A stretch of 64,000 bases of DNA from Camelus bactrianus (GCF_048773025.1 NC_133540.1:80727501-80791500), one strand, 5' to 3'; shown: positions 36,202-47,925, counted from the stretch's first letter. The notes: generated from the sequence alone by a model not told the origin. A program made the numbers and translations.

Positions 36202-37559
36202 TTTTTTTTTAACATTTTTTATTGATTTATAATCATTTTACAATGTTGTGTCAAATTCCAGTGTTCAGCACAATTTTTCAGTCGTTCATGGACATATACA
36301 CACTCATTGTCACATTGTTTTCTCTGTGAGTTACCATAACATTTTGTGTATATTTCCCTGTGCTATACAGTGTAATCTTGTTTATCTATTCTACAATTTT
36401 GAAATCCCAGTCTATCCCTTCCCACCCTCCAACCCCCTGGCAACCACAAGTCTGTATTCTCTGTCTGTGAGTCTATTTCTGTCCTGTATTTATGCTTTGT
36501 TTTTGTTTGTTTGTTTTTGTTTTTGTTTTTTAGATTCCACATATGAGCGATCTCATATGGTATTTTTCTTTCTCTTTCTGGCTTCACTTAGAATGACATT
36601 CTCCAGGAGCATCCATGTTGCTGCAAATGGCATTATGTTGTCGGTTTTTATGGCTGAGTAGTATTCCATTGTATAAATATACCACTTCTTCTTTATCCAG
36701 TCACCTGTTGATGGACATTTAGGCTGTTTCCATGTTTTGGCTATTGTATATAGTGCTGCTATGAAACTTGGGGTGCAGATGTCATCCTGAAGTAGGGTTC
36801 CTTCTGGATACAAGCCCAGGAGTGGGATTCTTGGGTCATTTGGTAAGTCTATTCCTAGTCTTTTGAGGAATCTCCATACTGTTTTCCATAGTGGCTGCAT
36901 CAAACTGCATTCCCACCAGCAGTGTAGGAGGGTTCCCCTTTCTCCACAGCCTCTCCAGCATTTGTCATTTGTGGATTTTTGAATGACGGCCATTCTGACT
37001 GGTGTGAGGTGATACCTCATTGTAGTTTTGATTTGCATTTCTCTGATAATTAGTGATATTGAGCATTTTTTCATGTGCTTTTTGATCATTTGTATGTCTT
37101 CCTTGGAGAATTGCTTGTTTAGGTCTTCTGCCCATTTTTGGATTGGGTTGTTTATTTTTTTCTTATTGAGTCGTATGAGCTGCTTATATATTCTGGAGCT
37201 CAAGCCTTTGTCGGTTTCACTTGCAAAAATTTTCTCCCATTCCGTAGGTTGTCTTCTTGTTTTACTTCTGGTTTCCTTTGCTGTGCAGAAGCTTGTAAGT
37301 TTCATTAGGTCCCATTTGTTTATTCTTGCTTTTATTTCTTCTAGGAGAAAATTTTTGAAATGTATGTCAGATAATGTTTTGCCTATGTTTTCCTCTAGGA
37401 GGTTTATTGTATCTTGTCTTATGTTTAAGTCTTTAATCCATTTTGAGTTGATTTTTGTGTATAGTGTAAGGGAGTGTTCTAGCTTCTTTGTTTTACATGC
37501 TGCTGTCCAGTTTTCCCAACACCATTTGCTCATGAGACTGTCTTTATTCCATTGTATAT
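36202..37559 (-). mobile_element. Young camelid-type L1 with 10-bp TSD
   Basis: A 5'-truncated L1 of about 1.36 kb, with its 3' end at the left (T tail 36201-36210). The 10-bp AATTTCATGT occurs at 36192-36201 and again at 37560-37569. Its 3' untranslated region belongs to the same family as the copies at 5111, 14885 and 41597. It carries the longest open frame in the window. It truncates within ORF2 at the segment encoding [11 protein letters not shown]. Confidence 0.95.
36553..37533 (-). pseudogene. L1 ORF2p C-terminal domain, long open fragment
   Basis: This 326-residue frame is the C-terminal quarter of L1 ORF2p. It begins within [11 protein letters not shown]. The cysteine motif CX3CX7HX4C is complete (C192, C196, H204, C209 of the frame). 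It then reads [18 protein letters not shown] and [13 protein letters not shown]. The end is abnormal ([11 protein letters not shown] instead of [20 protein letters not shown]), because four bases seen in sister copies are missing near 36580. No reverse transcriptase or promoter is present, so it is a young but inert fragment. Confidence 0.92.
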
Positions 37560-37685
37560 AATTTCATGTATTTTTAATTCCACAAACCTATTATAGGTAC
37601 TAACAGAGAGAGGTGATTAATATTAGAGTATGCATAATAAGATGTAAAAGCCTTATGTCTAAAATTATATACAGTTAATCACTAA

Positions 37686-37790
37686 ATATTAAGTACCTAC
37701 CATGTATTGGGTTGTTGGGTTAGGCAGATTCAGATGTGAACAAAAGTAAACTAGTTCTTGTTCTCAAGGAAACATACTTAAGAAAAAAGA
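37686..37790 (-). repeat. L2 3' end, antisense
   Basis: The segment follows the antisense L2 3' pattern: 'aagtacctaccatgtattgg', then 'cagatgtgaacaaaag', then 'cttgttctcaaggaaacata'. It is short and worn. Unassigned sequence lies between the L1 on its left and this piece. Confidence 0.6.
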
Positions 37791-38870
37791 GACATTAAAA
37801 TAATAACCAATAATTAAGCATTATAAATTATATCTTTTTAAAAAGGCATAAAATATACCATGAAACATACAAAAATACCACCTAAGTTAGTCTTGATGGT
37901 CATTGAAGAATTTTCTGAAGATGTTAACTTAATATCTATTAAATTATTTGGTTATTATTAAATCATTTCCCTAGCCTAACAAAATAAAGATGAAATCATA
38001 GCTGTTTTACTCCATGAATTCTATACTTCTGCCAGCTCTGGGAGAGCCAATAATTCATACATACTTCATTAATATGATTTGTACAAATGCTGCATATTAT
38101 CAATTGAAAGCATGCCTAAAATTTCCTTCAGATTGATACTGATCCAGGCAAAATTATTGAAATTACATATTTACTTAATTATAAATACATATATTCTGTT
38201 TTTGTGTTTTGTCTATAAGGCTGCCAGGAAAGATTTGCAAAACACTCATGCTGAAATCTTCATGGCAATTACATATAGTATTTCTATGATCTCCCAGTCT
38301 GAAAAAATATGCATGAAGAGTACAAAAATTGCTTGGGTTGGGTTAATCTTATTGAACTTAAAATGGCTTTTAGTGATGACATCTAATGCCACTTGGAATT
38401 TACAAATTATCCGTGTGGTAATTGGCCCCAAAAATTCCCCCAGTGTTCATATGACACCTGTTGGTAGATAGCTTTTAACCAAATAGGCACTAGCTTATCT
38501 TCATTTTTGTTGCACCTAGTATTGCACTTTAGGCACTGTTACATTAAAATAAGCCTCAGTAACTTCTTTGAAGGAGTTGAGGTTTAATGTTTTCTGATCT
38601 TTGTGGTAAAACCCAATTTTTTTTTTAATATGGCGGTGAATCATTAGATTTTAGAAATGCAAGTTTCTGTATTTTAGTAGTCTCTAATGGAGTCCATCAG
38701 CAAGCAGTACCCACCAAGTTGCCTTTGCATTAGTACATTTCTTCATTGCTGAGCAATCAGTAATTCATTAGCAAATTATAAGAAAAATCAGACTGCCTCA
38801 AAAATAGGACAATAAAGAATTTTAAAACTTCTGTAAAATTTTCTTCACATAGTTAAACCATTTATTAACT
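37791..38870. other. Unassigned DNA with one 130-codon open frame
   Basis: No repeat is recognised. A plus-strand frame at 38079-38471 (130 residues) has a hydrophobic run (LHIYLIINTYILFLCFVY), but I see no domain, no homologue comes to mind and no gene context supports it. The segment 38580-38790 has homeodomain-like TAATT/ATTA words and non-repetitive sequence and might be conserved non-coding DNA. Confidence 0.4.
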
Positions 38871-39025
38871 GCCTGTTATGCAAGGCATATGGGTATTATC
38901 TAATTCTAATAGTAACTTTATAAGGATGTTAACAAATAGAGAGGAAAGTTCAGAAACGTTAACTGGCACGATTTCACACAGCTGCTAATTGACACCATCA
39001 TGCTATGTTTAACTCTACAGTCTCT
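38871..39025 (-). repeat. MIR, antisense
   Basis: The segment runs in antisense MIR order: 'gggtattatctaattctaat', then 'aggaaagttcagaaacgtta', then 'gatttcacacagctgctaat' in place of 'ggtcacacagctagtaagt'. It is worn but ordered. Confidence 0.65.
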
Positions 39026-41587
39026 TTTCCTCCTGTACTTGAATATCTCTAAAACTACTTTTTCTGCTGTTTCAGAGAACAGTCTATGTGGTCTTTAGAC
39101 AAACTATTTTTTAGAAGCAACAGAATATTTTGGAACAAGTAATATAATGTGGTTTTAAGTGTTTGCTTGCACCAAAGAATGCCTGGCAAGAAGATGTATT
39201 TAAAGAAACAGGCACCATCACTATATAGCTTAGCTCACTGAAGTTGAAAACCTTAAATTACATCACAGTGGCCTGAAAGAGCTAATATAGTTTCAAATTT
39301 TTCTACATGATTTTCATTGAATCATTTATCTATTGCAGAAATACAGTGATGTCTAGATGGGTTTATTGGAACAGCTGTTTTTTTCTTTTTCTAGATTTCA
39401 GCTTTCCTATCACTGCAATTTACAAATTTGGGGTCCTATTACTTGGACCATACTAACAAGCAGCAGAAAACTGAAACAAATGACTATTGATTGTTTGACT
39501 CAGTTCTCTGAGTATTTAATAGTGATGATCTATTAGATTTTTAAAATTATCAAATTGAACTTGTTCTCTCAATAGAAATTCACTGAATTTTTATCTCTAG
39601 ATGCTCCCTTTGTGGTGCCCTTCCTCCATTTCAATAAGAAATTATATTACATTGACAACTTTCTGTTTTGTAAAATTATCCATAAGTTTTCATTTATAAT
39701 CCAGTCAGTACCTGCCACATTCTCTGATTTGTTTGTTCTAATGCCCTTAGTGGTTACTTTAATCTCTATAATTTTAAATTCCCACAGTTGTTCTTTCTTT
39801 CTTGTATAAATGTTGATAAATCTGTGTACAGATTTAAGATTTTTATTAAACTTTTTTCTGATATACTAAGTATGGCATATGTGGATATTCTGCTTGTTTC
39901 AACAAATACATATTACTGTTTGGTATGTTAGATATTCTGCTGGATGATGAGAGGAGACTGTTTTATTAAACAAGTGAGAGGAGACATTTGTCTATACATA
40001 GTTTATGTTCCAGTAAGGCTGACAGAAAAGAAAAGTCCATTATAATGTATGTTATTGAAATAAACAGGGATTTGTGAATGAGCAAAAAAGAACAGGGTGT
40101 TCTACTGTATTTAGGACCTCACAGCATCCAGTAAATGAAACCGATGCTTCTTTGTTAAATGCAGAGAAGACCATGCCTTGTTGCTCCATGGAAAATCTTA
40201 CTGTCAAGTTGTTGAGCTATCTTTTGTTTTTAATCAGAAATTATACTGGAAACTTTTTTTAATCAGTATGGAAGAAAAGCAAAAATATAGAACAAAACAA
40301 AACAAAAAACATAGCCAAAAAACAACAAAAAATGATCACTCTTTTTCCTATCTTAGTACATATTGCTCACAATTTAAGAGATAAGAGTTCTTTTTTGAGT
40401 GAATGCTTATCTAGAAGTCCAGATTACTATATACTGTTTTGGGATCTCGTGTCTAGAATCAGTTATTTGAAGCTCTTGGATTCCCTCCAAGTTTATCCTT
40501 GATATTTCTAAAAGATTCAATAGCTTCTTTCCTTTCCTTTGTATTTAATGAGAATTGTATCATGTTGTACATTGTATTTTAACTATGAAACATGCCAACA
40601 TCAGTGCTAGAAATTGGACTTGGAGAGTTGAAGTTAACTTTAAAGCATGCACAGCGTCTCTTGTAAGGTTTATTTCTTCCAGGTTATTCTAGCCTCACTT
40701 GCTCTTTATAAAGTTTGGCTTATGTTGCTTCCTGACTAAGAGTAAGCAGTCCTTGCAAGCCTGGTCCATAAGAAATGTTAGTGAGGCAGTAATCTTGTGA
40801 TCAATGGATAGACTTTCATTGTGGCTGTTGATTATATCTTGTAACATACAAATATCCTCTGTGCCCCTTCAATTTTGCCAACTTCTCACTGACATGACTA
40901 TGTACTGGTGTCCATGATTGGATTTTAGTTCTGAATCTACACTCTGCAGAGTTGCTGGGTTTAGAATTCTAGAAACTGCATTTCTTAGAGATCTGTGTCA
41001 GCTAGTTTACTGTTAATTTCTGCCAAGGGAAGCTTGGGAGACTGAAACTAAATACAGGAAGGGAGTCATTTGTTCCAGACAGTGAGTGTCATCAAAAGAG
41101 AGCAGCCAGCTCATCTTTTGGATCTTCTGTCACTAGCAAAAGAGGTCCCTCAGAGGGACCAGAAGCATTGTGACCTTGGCAGCTGGAACTACAGTTGTGG
41201 GTACCCTTTTGTCATAGGCCTACATGTCAGACACATGATACTCTTCTCCGAAGGTCTAAGCACTGGCCCTACAGGATCCATTCTTTAAGCTCCTAGGTTC
41301 TGGCAAGTCCCCCTCTTCCTGCAGTTAATAATCTCTGGGTAAACTCAGCATCCCCTTCATGCCCTTTGGACTTTCTACTATGTAAACAATGTCCTGTATT
41401 ACATCATTCCCTTTAAAAAACTAATTAATTTCTCCTTTTTACTGATTAGCGTTGGCCTGATTTGTACATGTCGCCCTTAATGTATCCCCCAGCATGAGAT
41501 CTTTGGTAACATTGACTCAGTTCAAGGTAACCTGAAACAAAAGTTACCTCATTTTTAATGAAAGCTCTTCACTATGTGCTTAAATTT
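39026..41587. other. Unassigned, apparently single-copy DNA
   Basis: I see no gene, RNA or repeat. Short frames (40074-40262, 41070-41288) have no recognisable domain. The part from about 40600 to 41350 is somewhat richer in GC. Confidence 0.5.
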
Positions 41588-41890
41588 AAAGACTTATTTT
41601 AACATTTTTATTGATTTATAATCATTTTACAATGTTGTGTCAAATTCCAGTGTACAGCACAATTTTTCAGTTATACATAAACATACATATATTCATTGTC
41701 ACGTTTTTTCTCTGTGAGTTACCATAAGATCTTGTATATATTTCCCTGTGCTATACAGTATAATCTTGTTTATCTATTCTACATTTTGAAATCCCAGTCT
41801 ATCCCTTCCCACCACCTGCCCCCTTGGCAACCACAAATTGGATTCTGTGTCTATGAGTCTCTTTCTGATGCTTTGTTTGTTTGTTTGTTT

Positions 41891-42451
41891 TTAGATTCCA
41901 CATATGAGCGGTCTCATATGGTATTTTTCTTTCTCTTTCTGGCTTACTTCACTTAGAATAACATTCTCCAGGAGCATTCTTGTTGCTGCAAATGGCATTA
42001 TGTTGTCGGTTTTTATGGCTGAGTAGTATTCCATTGTATAAATATACCACTTCTTTATCCAGTCATCCGTTGATGTACATTTAGGCAGTCTCTGTGTTTT
42101 GGCTATTGTAAATAGTGCTGCTGTGAACCTTGGGGTGCAGGTGTCATCCTGAAGTAGGGTTCCTTCTGGATATATGCCCAGGAGAGGGATTCCTGGGTCA
42201 TATGGTAAGTCTATTCCTAGTCTTTTGAGGAATCTCCATACTGTTTTCCACAGTGGCTGCATCAAACTGCATTCCCACCAGCAGTGAAGGAGGGTTCCCT
42301 TTTCTCCACAGCCTCTGCAGCACTTGTCATTTGTAGATTTTTGAATGACGGCCATTCTGACTGGTGTGAGGTGATACCTCATTGTAGTTTTGATTTGCAT
42401 TTCTCTGATAATTAGTGATATTGAGCATTTTTTCATGTGCTTTTTGATCAT
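41891..42451 (-). pseudogene. L1 ORF2p C-terminal fragment
   Basis: A 186-residue open frame ending at the normal ORF2 terminus ([14 protein letters not shown]). The cysteine motif is kept ([13 protein letters not shown]). Together with the frame at 42623-43264 it covers the C-terminal domain of the L1 at 41597-45420; the frame is lost between the two, near 42500. Confidence 0.92.
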
Positions 42452-42622
42452 TTGTATGTCTTCCTTGGAGAATTGCTTGTTTAGGTCTTCTGCCCACTTT
42501 TGGATTGGGTTTTTATTTTTTTCTTATTGAGTCATATGAGCTGCTTATATATTCTGGAGATCAAGCCTTTGTCGGTTTCATTTGCAAAAATTTTCTCCCA
42601 TTCCATAGGTTTTCTTCTTGTT

Positions 42623-43264
42623 TTACTTCTGGTTTCCTTTGCTGTGCAGAAGCTTGTAAGTTTCATTAGGTCCCATTTGTTTATTCTTGCTTTTATTTCT
42701 ATTGCTTGAGTAGACTGTTCTAGGAGAACATTTTTTGAGATGTATGTCACATAATGTTTTGCCTATATTTTCTTCTAGAATGTTTATTGTATCTTGTCTT
42801 ATGTTTAAGTCTTTGATCCATTTTGAGTTGATTTTTGTGTATAGTGTAAGGGAGTGTTCTAGCTCCACTGCTTTACATGCTGCTGTCCAGTTTTCCCAAC
42901 ACCATTTGTTGAAGAGACTGTCTTTACTCCATTGTTTATTCTTGCCTCCTTTGTCGAAGATTAGTTGGCCAAAAGTTTGTGGGTTCATTTCTGGGCTCTC
43001 TATTCTGTTCCATTGGTCTATATGTCTGTTTCTGTAACAATACCATGTTGTCTTGATGACTGTAGCTCTATAGAATTGTCTGAAGTCTGGGAGAGTTATT
43101 CCTCCAGCCTCTTTCTTTCTCTTCAGTAATGCTTTGGCAATTCTAGGTCTTTGATGGTTCCATATAAATTTTATTATGATTTGTTCTAGTTCCGTGAAAT
43201 ATGTCCTGGGTAATTGGATACGGATTGCATTAAATCTGTAGATTGCCTTGGGCAGTGTGACCAT
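42623..43264 (-). pseudogene. L1 ORF2p thumb and linker fragment
   Basis: A 213-residue open frame that begins [19 protein letters not shown] and runs through [28 protein letters not shown] and [12 protein letters not shown]. It then leaves the ORF2 frame near its end. It is the thumb and the region ahead of the cysteine domain in the L1 at 41597-45420. Confidence 0.92.
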
Positions 43265-43473
43265 TTTAACAATATTGATTCTTCCAATCCAGGAGCATGG
43301 GATATCTTTCCATTTTTTAAAGTCTTCTTTAATTTTCCTTCATCAATGGTTTATAGTTTTCTGTGTATAATCCTTTCACCTCCTTGGTTAGATTTATTCC
43401 TAGGTATTTTATTACTTTGGGTGCTATTTTAAAGGGGATTGTTTCTTTACTTTCTTTTTCTGTTGATTCATCG

Positions 43474-43695
43474 TTAGTGTAAAGAAATGCAACTGATTTT
43501 TTGAACGTTAATCTTGTAACCTGCTACCTTGCTGAATTTTTCGATCAGCTCTAGTAGTTTTTGTGTGGACCTTTTAGGGTTTTCTATATATAGTAACATG
43601 TCGTTGGCATATAGTGACACTTTTACCTCTTCTTTTCCAATTTGGATCCCTTTTATTTCTCTCTCTTGCCTGATTGCTGTGGCTAGGACTTCCAA
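43474..43695 (-). pseudogene. L1 ORF2p RT fragment with altered catalytic motif
   Basis: A 73-residue open frame from the reverse-transcriptase palm: [20 protein letters not shown], then [16 protein letters not shown], then [18 protein letters not shown]. The metal-binding motif, normally YADD or FADD, reads YAND here; the change is a G-to-A on the coding strand (C-to-T at 43605 on the plus strand) in a CpG context. This would be expected to abolish polymerase activity. Confidence 0.9.
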
Positions 43696-43863
43696 GACTA
43701 TGTTAAATAGGAGTGGTGAGAGTGGCCTTGTCTTGTCCCAGATTTAGTGGGAAGCTTTTGAGTTTTTCACCGTTGAGCACTATGCTGGCTGTAGGTTTGT
43801 CATATATAGGTTTTATTATGTTGAGATACGTTCCCTCTATACCCACTTTGGAGAGAGTTTTTA

Positions 43864-44358
43864 TCATAAATGGGTGTTGAATTTTATCAAATGTTTCTCT
43901 GCATCTATTGAGATGATCATGTGGTTTTTGTCCTTTCTCTTGTCGATGTGATGTATTGCATTGATTGATTTGCGTATGTTGAACCACCCTTGTGTCCCTG
44001 GGATGAACTGCACTTGGTCATGATGTATAATCTTTTTTATGTGTTGTTGGATTCTATTTGCTAATATTTTGGTGAGGATTTTTGCATCTATGTTCATCAG
44101 TGATGTTGGCCTATAATTCTCTTTTTTGGTAGTGTCTTTGCCTGGTTTTGGTATCAGGGTGATGGTGGCTTCATAGAATGAGTTTGGGAATATTCCCTCC
44201 TTTTCAATCTTCTGGAAGAGTTTGAGAAGGACTGGTGGGAGTTCTTCTTTATATGTTTGGTAGAATTCCCTGGTTAAGCCATCTGGTCCTTGACTTTTAT
44301 TTGTAGGGACGTTTTTTATTGCTAATTTGATTTCATTTCTAGTGATCGGTTTGTTCAA
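43864..44358 (-). pseudogene. L1 ORF2p RT N-terminal fragment
   Basis: A 164-residue open frame covering the reverse-transcriptase fingers and early palm: [72 protein letters not shown] and MIISIDAEK. The order and spacing are those of L1 RT. The frame is then lost; the related frame 43703-43987 carries the next block ([20 protein letters not shown]). Confidence 0.93.
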
Positions 44359-44804
44359 GTGGTCAGTTTCTTCTTGGTTCAGTCTTGGTGGACAGTTATG
44401 TTTCCAGAAATTTGTCCATCTCCTCTAGGTTATCCATTTTGGTTCCATATAGTTTTTCATAATACTCTCGTATGATATTCTGTATTTCTATTTTATTTGT
44501 TGTAATTTCTCCATTTTCCTTTCTTATTTTGCTTATTTGTGCTCTTTTTTTTCCTTCTTTGTGCGTTTGGCCAGAGGTTTGCTGATTTCATTTACTTTTT
44601 CAAAAAACCAGCTTTTGGTTTGATTATTTTCTATGGTTTTTACTCTCTGTTGTGTTTATTTCCTCCCTGATCTTTATTATTTCCTTCCTTCTGCTGCCTT
44701 TTGGGGTTTTTTGCTCTTCTTTTTCTAATTCTTTTAGCTGGTGGGTTAGATTGTTTGAGATTGTTCTTTTTTGAGGAAGACCTGTATCACTATAAACTTC
44801 CCTC

Positions 44805-45110
44805 TTAGCACTGCCTTTGCTGTGTCCCATAAATTTTGTATGGTAATGGTTTCATTTTCATTTGTCTTAAGGTATTTTTTTTCATTTCAACTTTGATTTC
44901 ATCGTTGACCCACTGTTTTTTTTTTTTTAACAGCATGTTGTTTAATCTACATGCTTTCCTTTTTTTCTCCTTTGTTTCTCTGTAGTTGATTTCTAGTTTC
45001 ATGGCATTGTAGTCACTAAAGATGCTTGAGATAATTTCTCTTCTTAAAATTGTTGAGGCTTCTTTTGTGCCCAAGTATATGATCAATCCTAGAAAATGTT
45101 CCATGTGCAC
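44805..45110 (-). pseudogene. L1 ORF2p endonuclease C-terminal fragment
   Basis: A 101-residue open frame from the end of the APE-like endonuclease. It reads REIISSIFSDYNAMKLEINY, which matches the SDHNAM motif of L1 with the catalytic His replaced by Tyr. The DNA then continues into the linker, WVNDEIKVEMKK. The N-terminal catalytic residues are absent because the element is 5'-truncated. Confidence 0.85.
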
Positions 45111-45135
45111 TTGAAACCAATGTATATCCTATTTT

Positions 45136-45147
45136 GGGGGGGGGGGG
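45136..45147. repeat. 12-base G run
   Basis: An uninterrupted run of G on the plus strand inside the young L1 (C run on the L1 sense strand). It falls in the endonuclease region and is a likely site of length variation. Confidence 0.95.
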
Positions 45148-45429
45148 TGTAATGCTCTGAAAATATCTACCAAATCTAATTTTTCTATTGTATTATTTAA
45201 TTTCTCTGTTGCCTTATTTATTTTCTGTCTGGAAGATCTGTCTAGTGATGTTAATGCGGTGTTAAAATCTCTTGACTATGATTGTATTCCCATCAATATC
45301 CTCCTTTATCTCTGTTAGTAGATGTTTTATGTACTTACGTGCTCCTATATTAGGTGCATATATATTAACGAGTGTAATATCCTCATCTTGTATTACTCCT
45401 TTAATCCTTATAAAATGAAGAAAGACTTA

Positions 45430-46744
45430 CTTTTGAGCAATATTAGAAGGAGGGTACATATGGTAGCTGAAGTGAGGCCTATATAGGGGACAGATAGATA
45501 TTTTGTAAGATCATCCCTTTTCAGATTAAAACATAATTATATTATCAAACTCAAAAGGGCACCACCTTCAGGCCAGAATCATCAGATTCTTATCTGAGCC
45601 AGATAGAGCCTGAAAAAAAAGTGCAACACTGATCTTACCACTGTCCATGCTTGTGCAGGTGCTTGGACGGAACTGGAGCTTAGAGATAACCAGGCTACTC
45701 TCCTGGTTATTTAGCTTCATGAGCCAGTTCCTTTCCAATACACTAGACCGAGTTGATAGCAGCCCACTGGCAACCAGAGCAGCTCACTTAGGCCAAGGGA
45801 GGCTTTTTTGAAAGATCCACATCTAAATAATCTGTTTATATTTCTGAAACTTCTAAATTTAAGAATACAGTAAGCATTTTGTAAGCTTGTAAACAGAAAA
45901 AAAAAATTGCTAAAGGAAAAGAGTCTGCCATTTCCTTCCCACAATATAAGCTATTGAAGATACAAGAATAAGTGTGGTAAACCCTATTTATATGTTTCAC
46001 GTGTAAAGATGAAAGAAAGACATTTCTAAACTTGCCACATCACAGAATATATGACACCCATACAACTTCTCTAAAACAGACTACTTCAGGAAGCATTCCA
46101 ACTTTAATAAAACTGATATAGGCAGCCACAAAGACTGGGCTCAGTTTGAGGATGACCACAATATAAGTTTGTTTGGTAACATGCTGCATTTAAGTTAGTT
46201 TACTTTCAAAGTAGCTAATAGTCATAGATACAAGGTATATAACTGGATAAGGGTGCAAGTGGGTAAATACCTGTCTCCTCACTGACTTCTTTAAGGCACA
46301 TCCAAGTTGAAGGGTATTTAGCCACATTTTGGAGAGAAATATTTACCAGTTCAGAGAAAGACTATTAAATGGAAGCTTGTTATTTTTTCTCTCTCAATTA
46401 GCATACAAAGACAGTTTATAATGGCACTAAGCAGAATTCTGCCTTTCAGCAGACCAGGACAAACAAGCCCAATATCTAGGTTTTGGAACTGAATTTGTAA
46501 ATACTTAGCAATCTCCCTTTATCTGCATCTGTGTCTCAATATAAAATTTCTTAGTTTATGCCTTTTTAGAAGCTATGGTCAAACGTGCATTTCTTGATAG
46601 ATTTAATATACAGGAGAAATAAGTGAGCAAACAAGACCTTTAGAATATATATGAAAATACTAAGCTGTGATACACTGTAGCAAGATGTGTAACAGGACTT
46701 TTAGTAAAGAAGTATCCCCACCCACTCAAATTCCAGTTCTATCT
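45430..46744. other. Unassigned DNA
   Basis: No gene, RNA or recognised repeat. 45550-45800 is somewhat richer in GC and could be an old repeat that I cannot name. Confidence 0.5.
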
Positions 46745-46915
46745 CATACCAACTGTGTACCCTGGCCATTTACTGTACTTCTCTTTTCCTTACTCCTTTA
46801 TATTTAAAGAGAGGAGTTAATAGTATTTGGCTTATAGGTTTATCATAAAGGTTGAATAGGTTATTGTATTCTAAGCAGGCAAGGGCTTAAACAATATTTT
46901 AAATTATAATAAATA
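46745..46915 (+). repeat. MIR, sense
   Basis: The order fits a sense MIR: 'ccaactgtgtaccctggcca' as 'tagctgtgtgaccttggg', then a pyrimidine-rich stretch, then 'ggttaatagta'-like and 'gtttatcataaaggttgaat' in place of 'gggttgttgtgaggattaaat'. Worn. Confidence 0.6.
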
Positions 46916-47925
46916 GTGTAGCTTTTGACAATATTTTTATACCTATATAATGTTTGATAAGTGATCTGTGATATACAATATAATTCTCAAAGAAAGCAAA
47001 ATCAAAATGGCACAATGTTAACAATAATACCAGAAGTAACTTTCCTATGGTGGCAGGAAAGTTAAAGTACAGTAAAGATGTTTTCTTTTTGTATAGGAGT
47101 AGGTGTAAGCACATCTATAGTTGAATCTTTATATATTAATATTGAAATAGAAATGGTGTTCATTCTTATAACCAGCAGTGGAATGAAAACAAAGAAATAA
47201 AACTTCCAGTTCACTGGACAGACACAAAACAAGAAATATGATATGAATGCCAACATATACTTACCCTGTAAAGATGAATATTTCTCTCAAACACATATAT
47301 TATCAAAATTGATTAGCTGCCTCCCCCTTCCCCATGCTCACATACACACCTTTACTTATGTAAGTACAAATCTAATTTACTGGATTCATCTAACGCCAGT
47401 GTGATAAAACTTGTTATTAGCAAAACTAATTTTAAAATGAACAGATTTTTCCAAAGAACAAAATAACCTTTAGATCACAAAAGTGGAAGCATCAATTTCC
47501 AGTTATTTACAGACTTAAATTTTTTTAAAATGCAGCTTAAGCAGTATTCTGAGAAGTTTTCATAGCCTTCAGTTATACTGACTACAAATAAATTAAACCT
47601 TCCACTCAAGTATTTTGGAAAAAGATATTTTTAAGTAATGACAACAGGAAAAATAACTAGCTTGGAAAACACCAATAGAATTATCAGATATTGGATTTAC
47701 ACATTTTCTTTGAAAATATAAGGATAACCCCACAATCCAATTTTGGCAAATGAAGAACACAAAGGAAAAACATACATATATAACACTGCAAATGATAAAG
47801 GTAATAAGCCACAAATTCAAAGAGAATACATCATCTAAAGCAGATTACTATAACTTTAGATAAATGCTCTTGATAATAGTTATAAAATAGTTTTTTCCCC
47901 CTTGGAAGCAACTGGAAATTAGTAC
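46916..47925. other. Unassigned DNA
   Basis: No gene, RNA or repeat that I can name. Confidence 0.5.

Larger units (their letters stand above)
41597..45420 (-). mobile_element. Largest young camelid-type L1, 5'-truncated, with TSD
   Basis: This 3.8-kb element has its 3' end at the left. The 9-bp AAAGACTTA occurs at 41588-41596 and 45421-45429. On the minus strand it holds the end of the endonuclease (44805-45420), the linker and reverse transcriptase (43474-44790), the thumb and C-terminal domain (41891-43264) and the 3' untranslated region. It is truncated within the endonuclease. Known catalytic positions are changed: SDYNAM in place of SDHNAM in the endonuclease, and YAND in place of YADD in the reverse transcriptase. 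Four bases present in the 5111 copy are missing near 43724. A 12-base G run lies at 45136-45147. It is not competent. Confidence 0.95.

Noticed and set aside
37028-37561. 177-codon plus-strand frame
   Set aside because: It is the antisense of a young L1 ORF2 and mirrors similar shadow frames in the sister copies at 5920 and 42735.
43864-44358. Intact-looking reverse transcriptase as an active or new retroelement
   Set aside because: It is a fragment of an L1 with lost frame, altered catalytic residues and a truncated 5' end.
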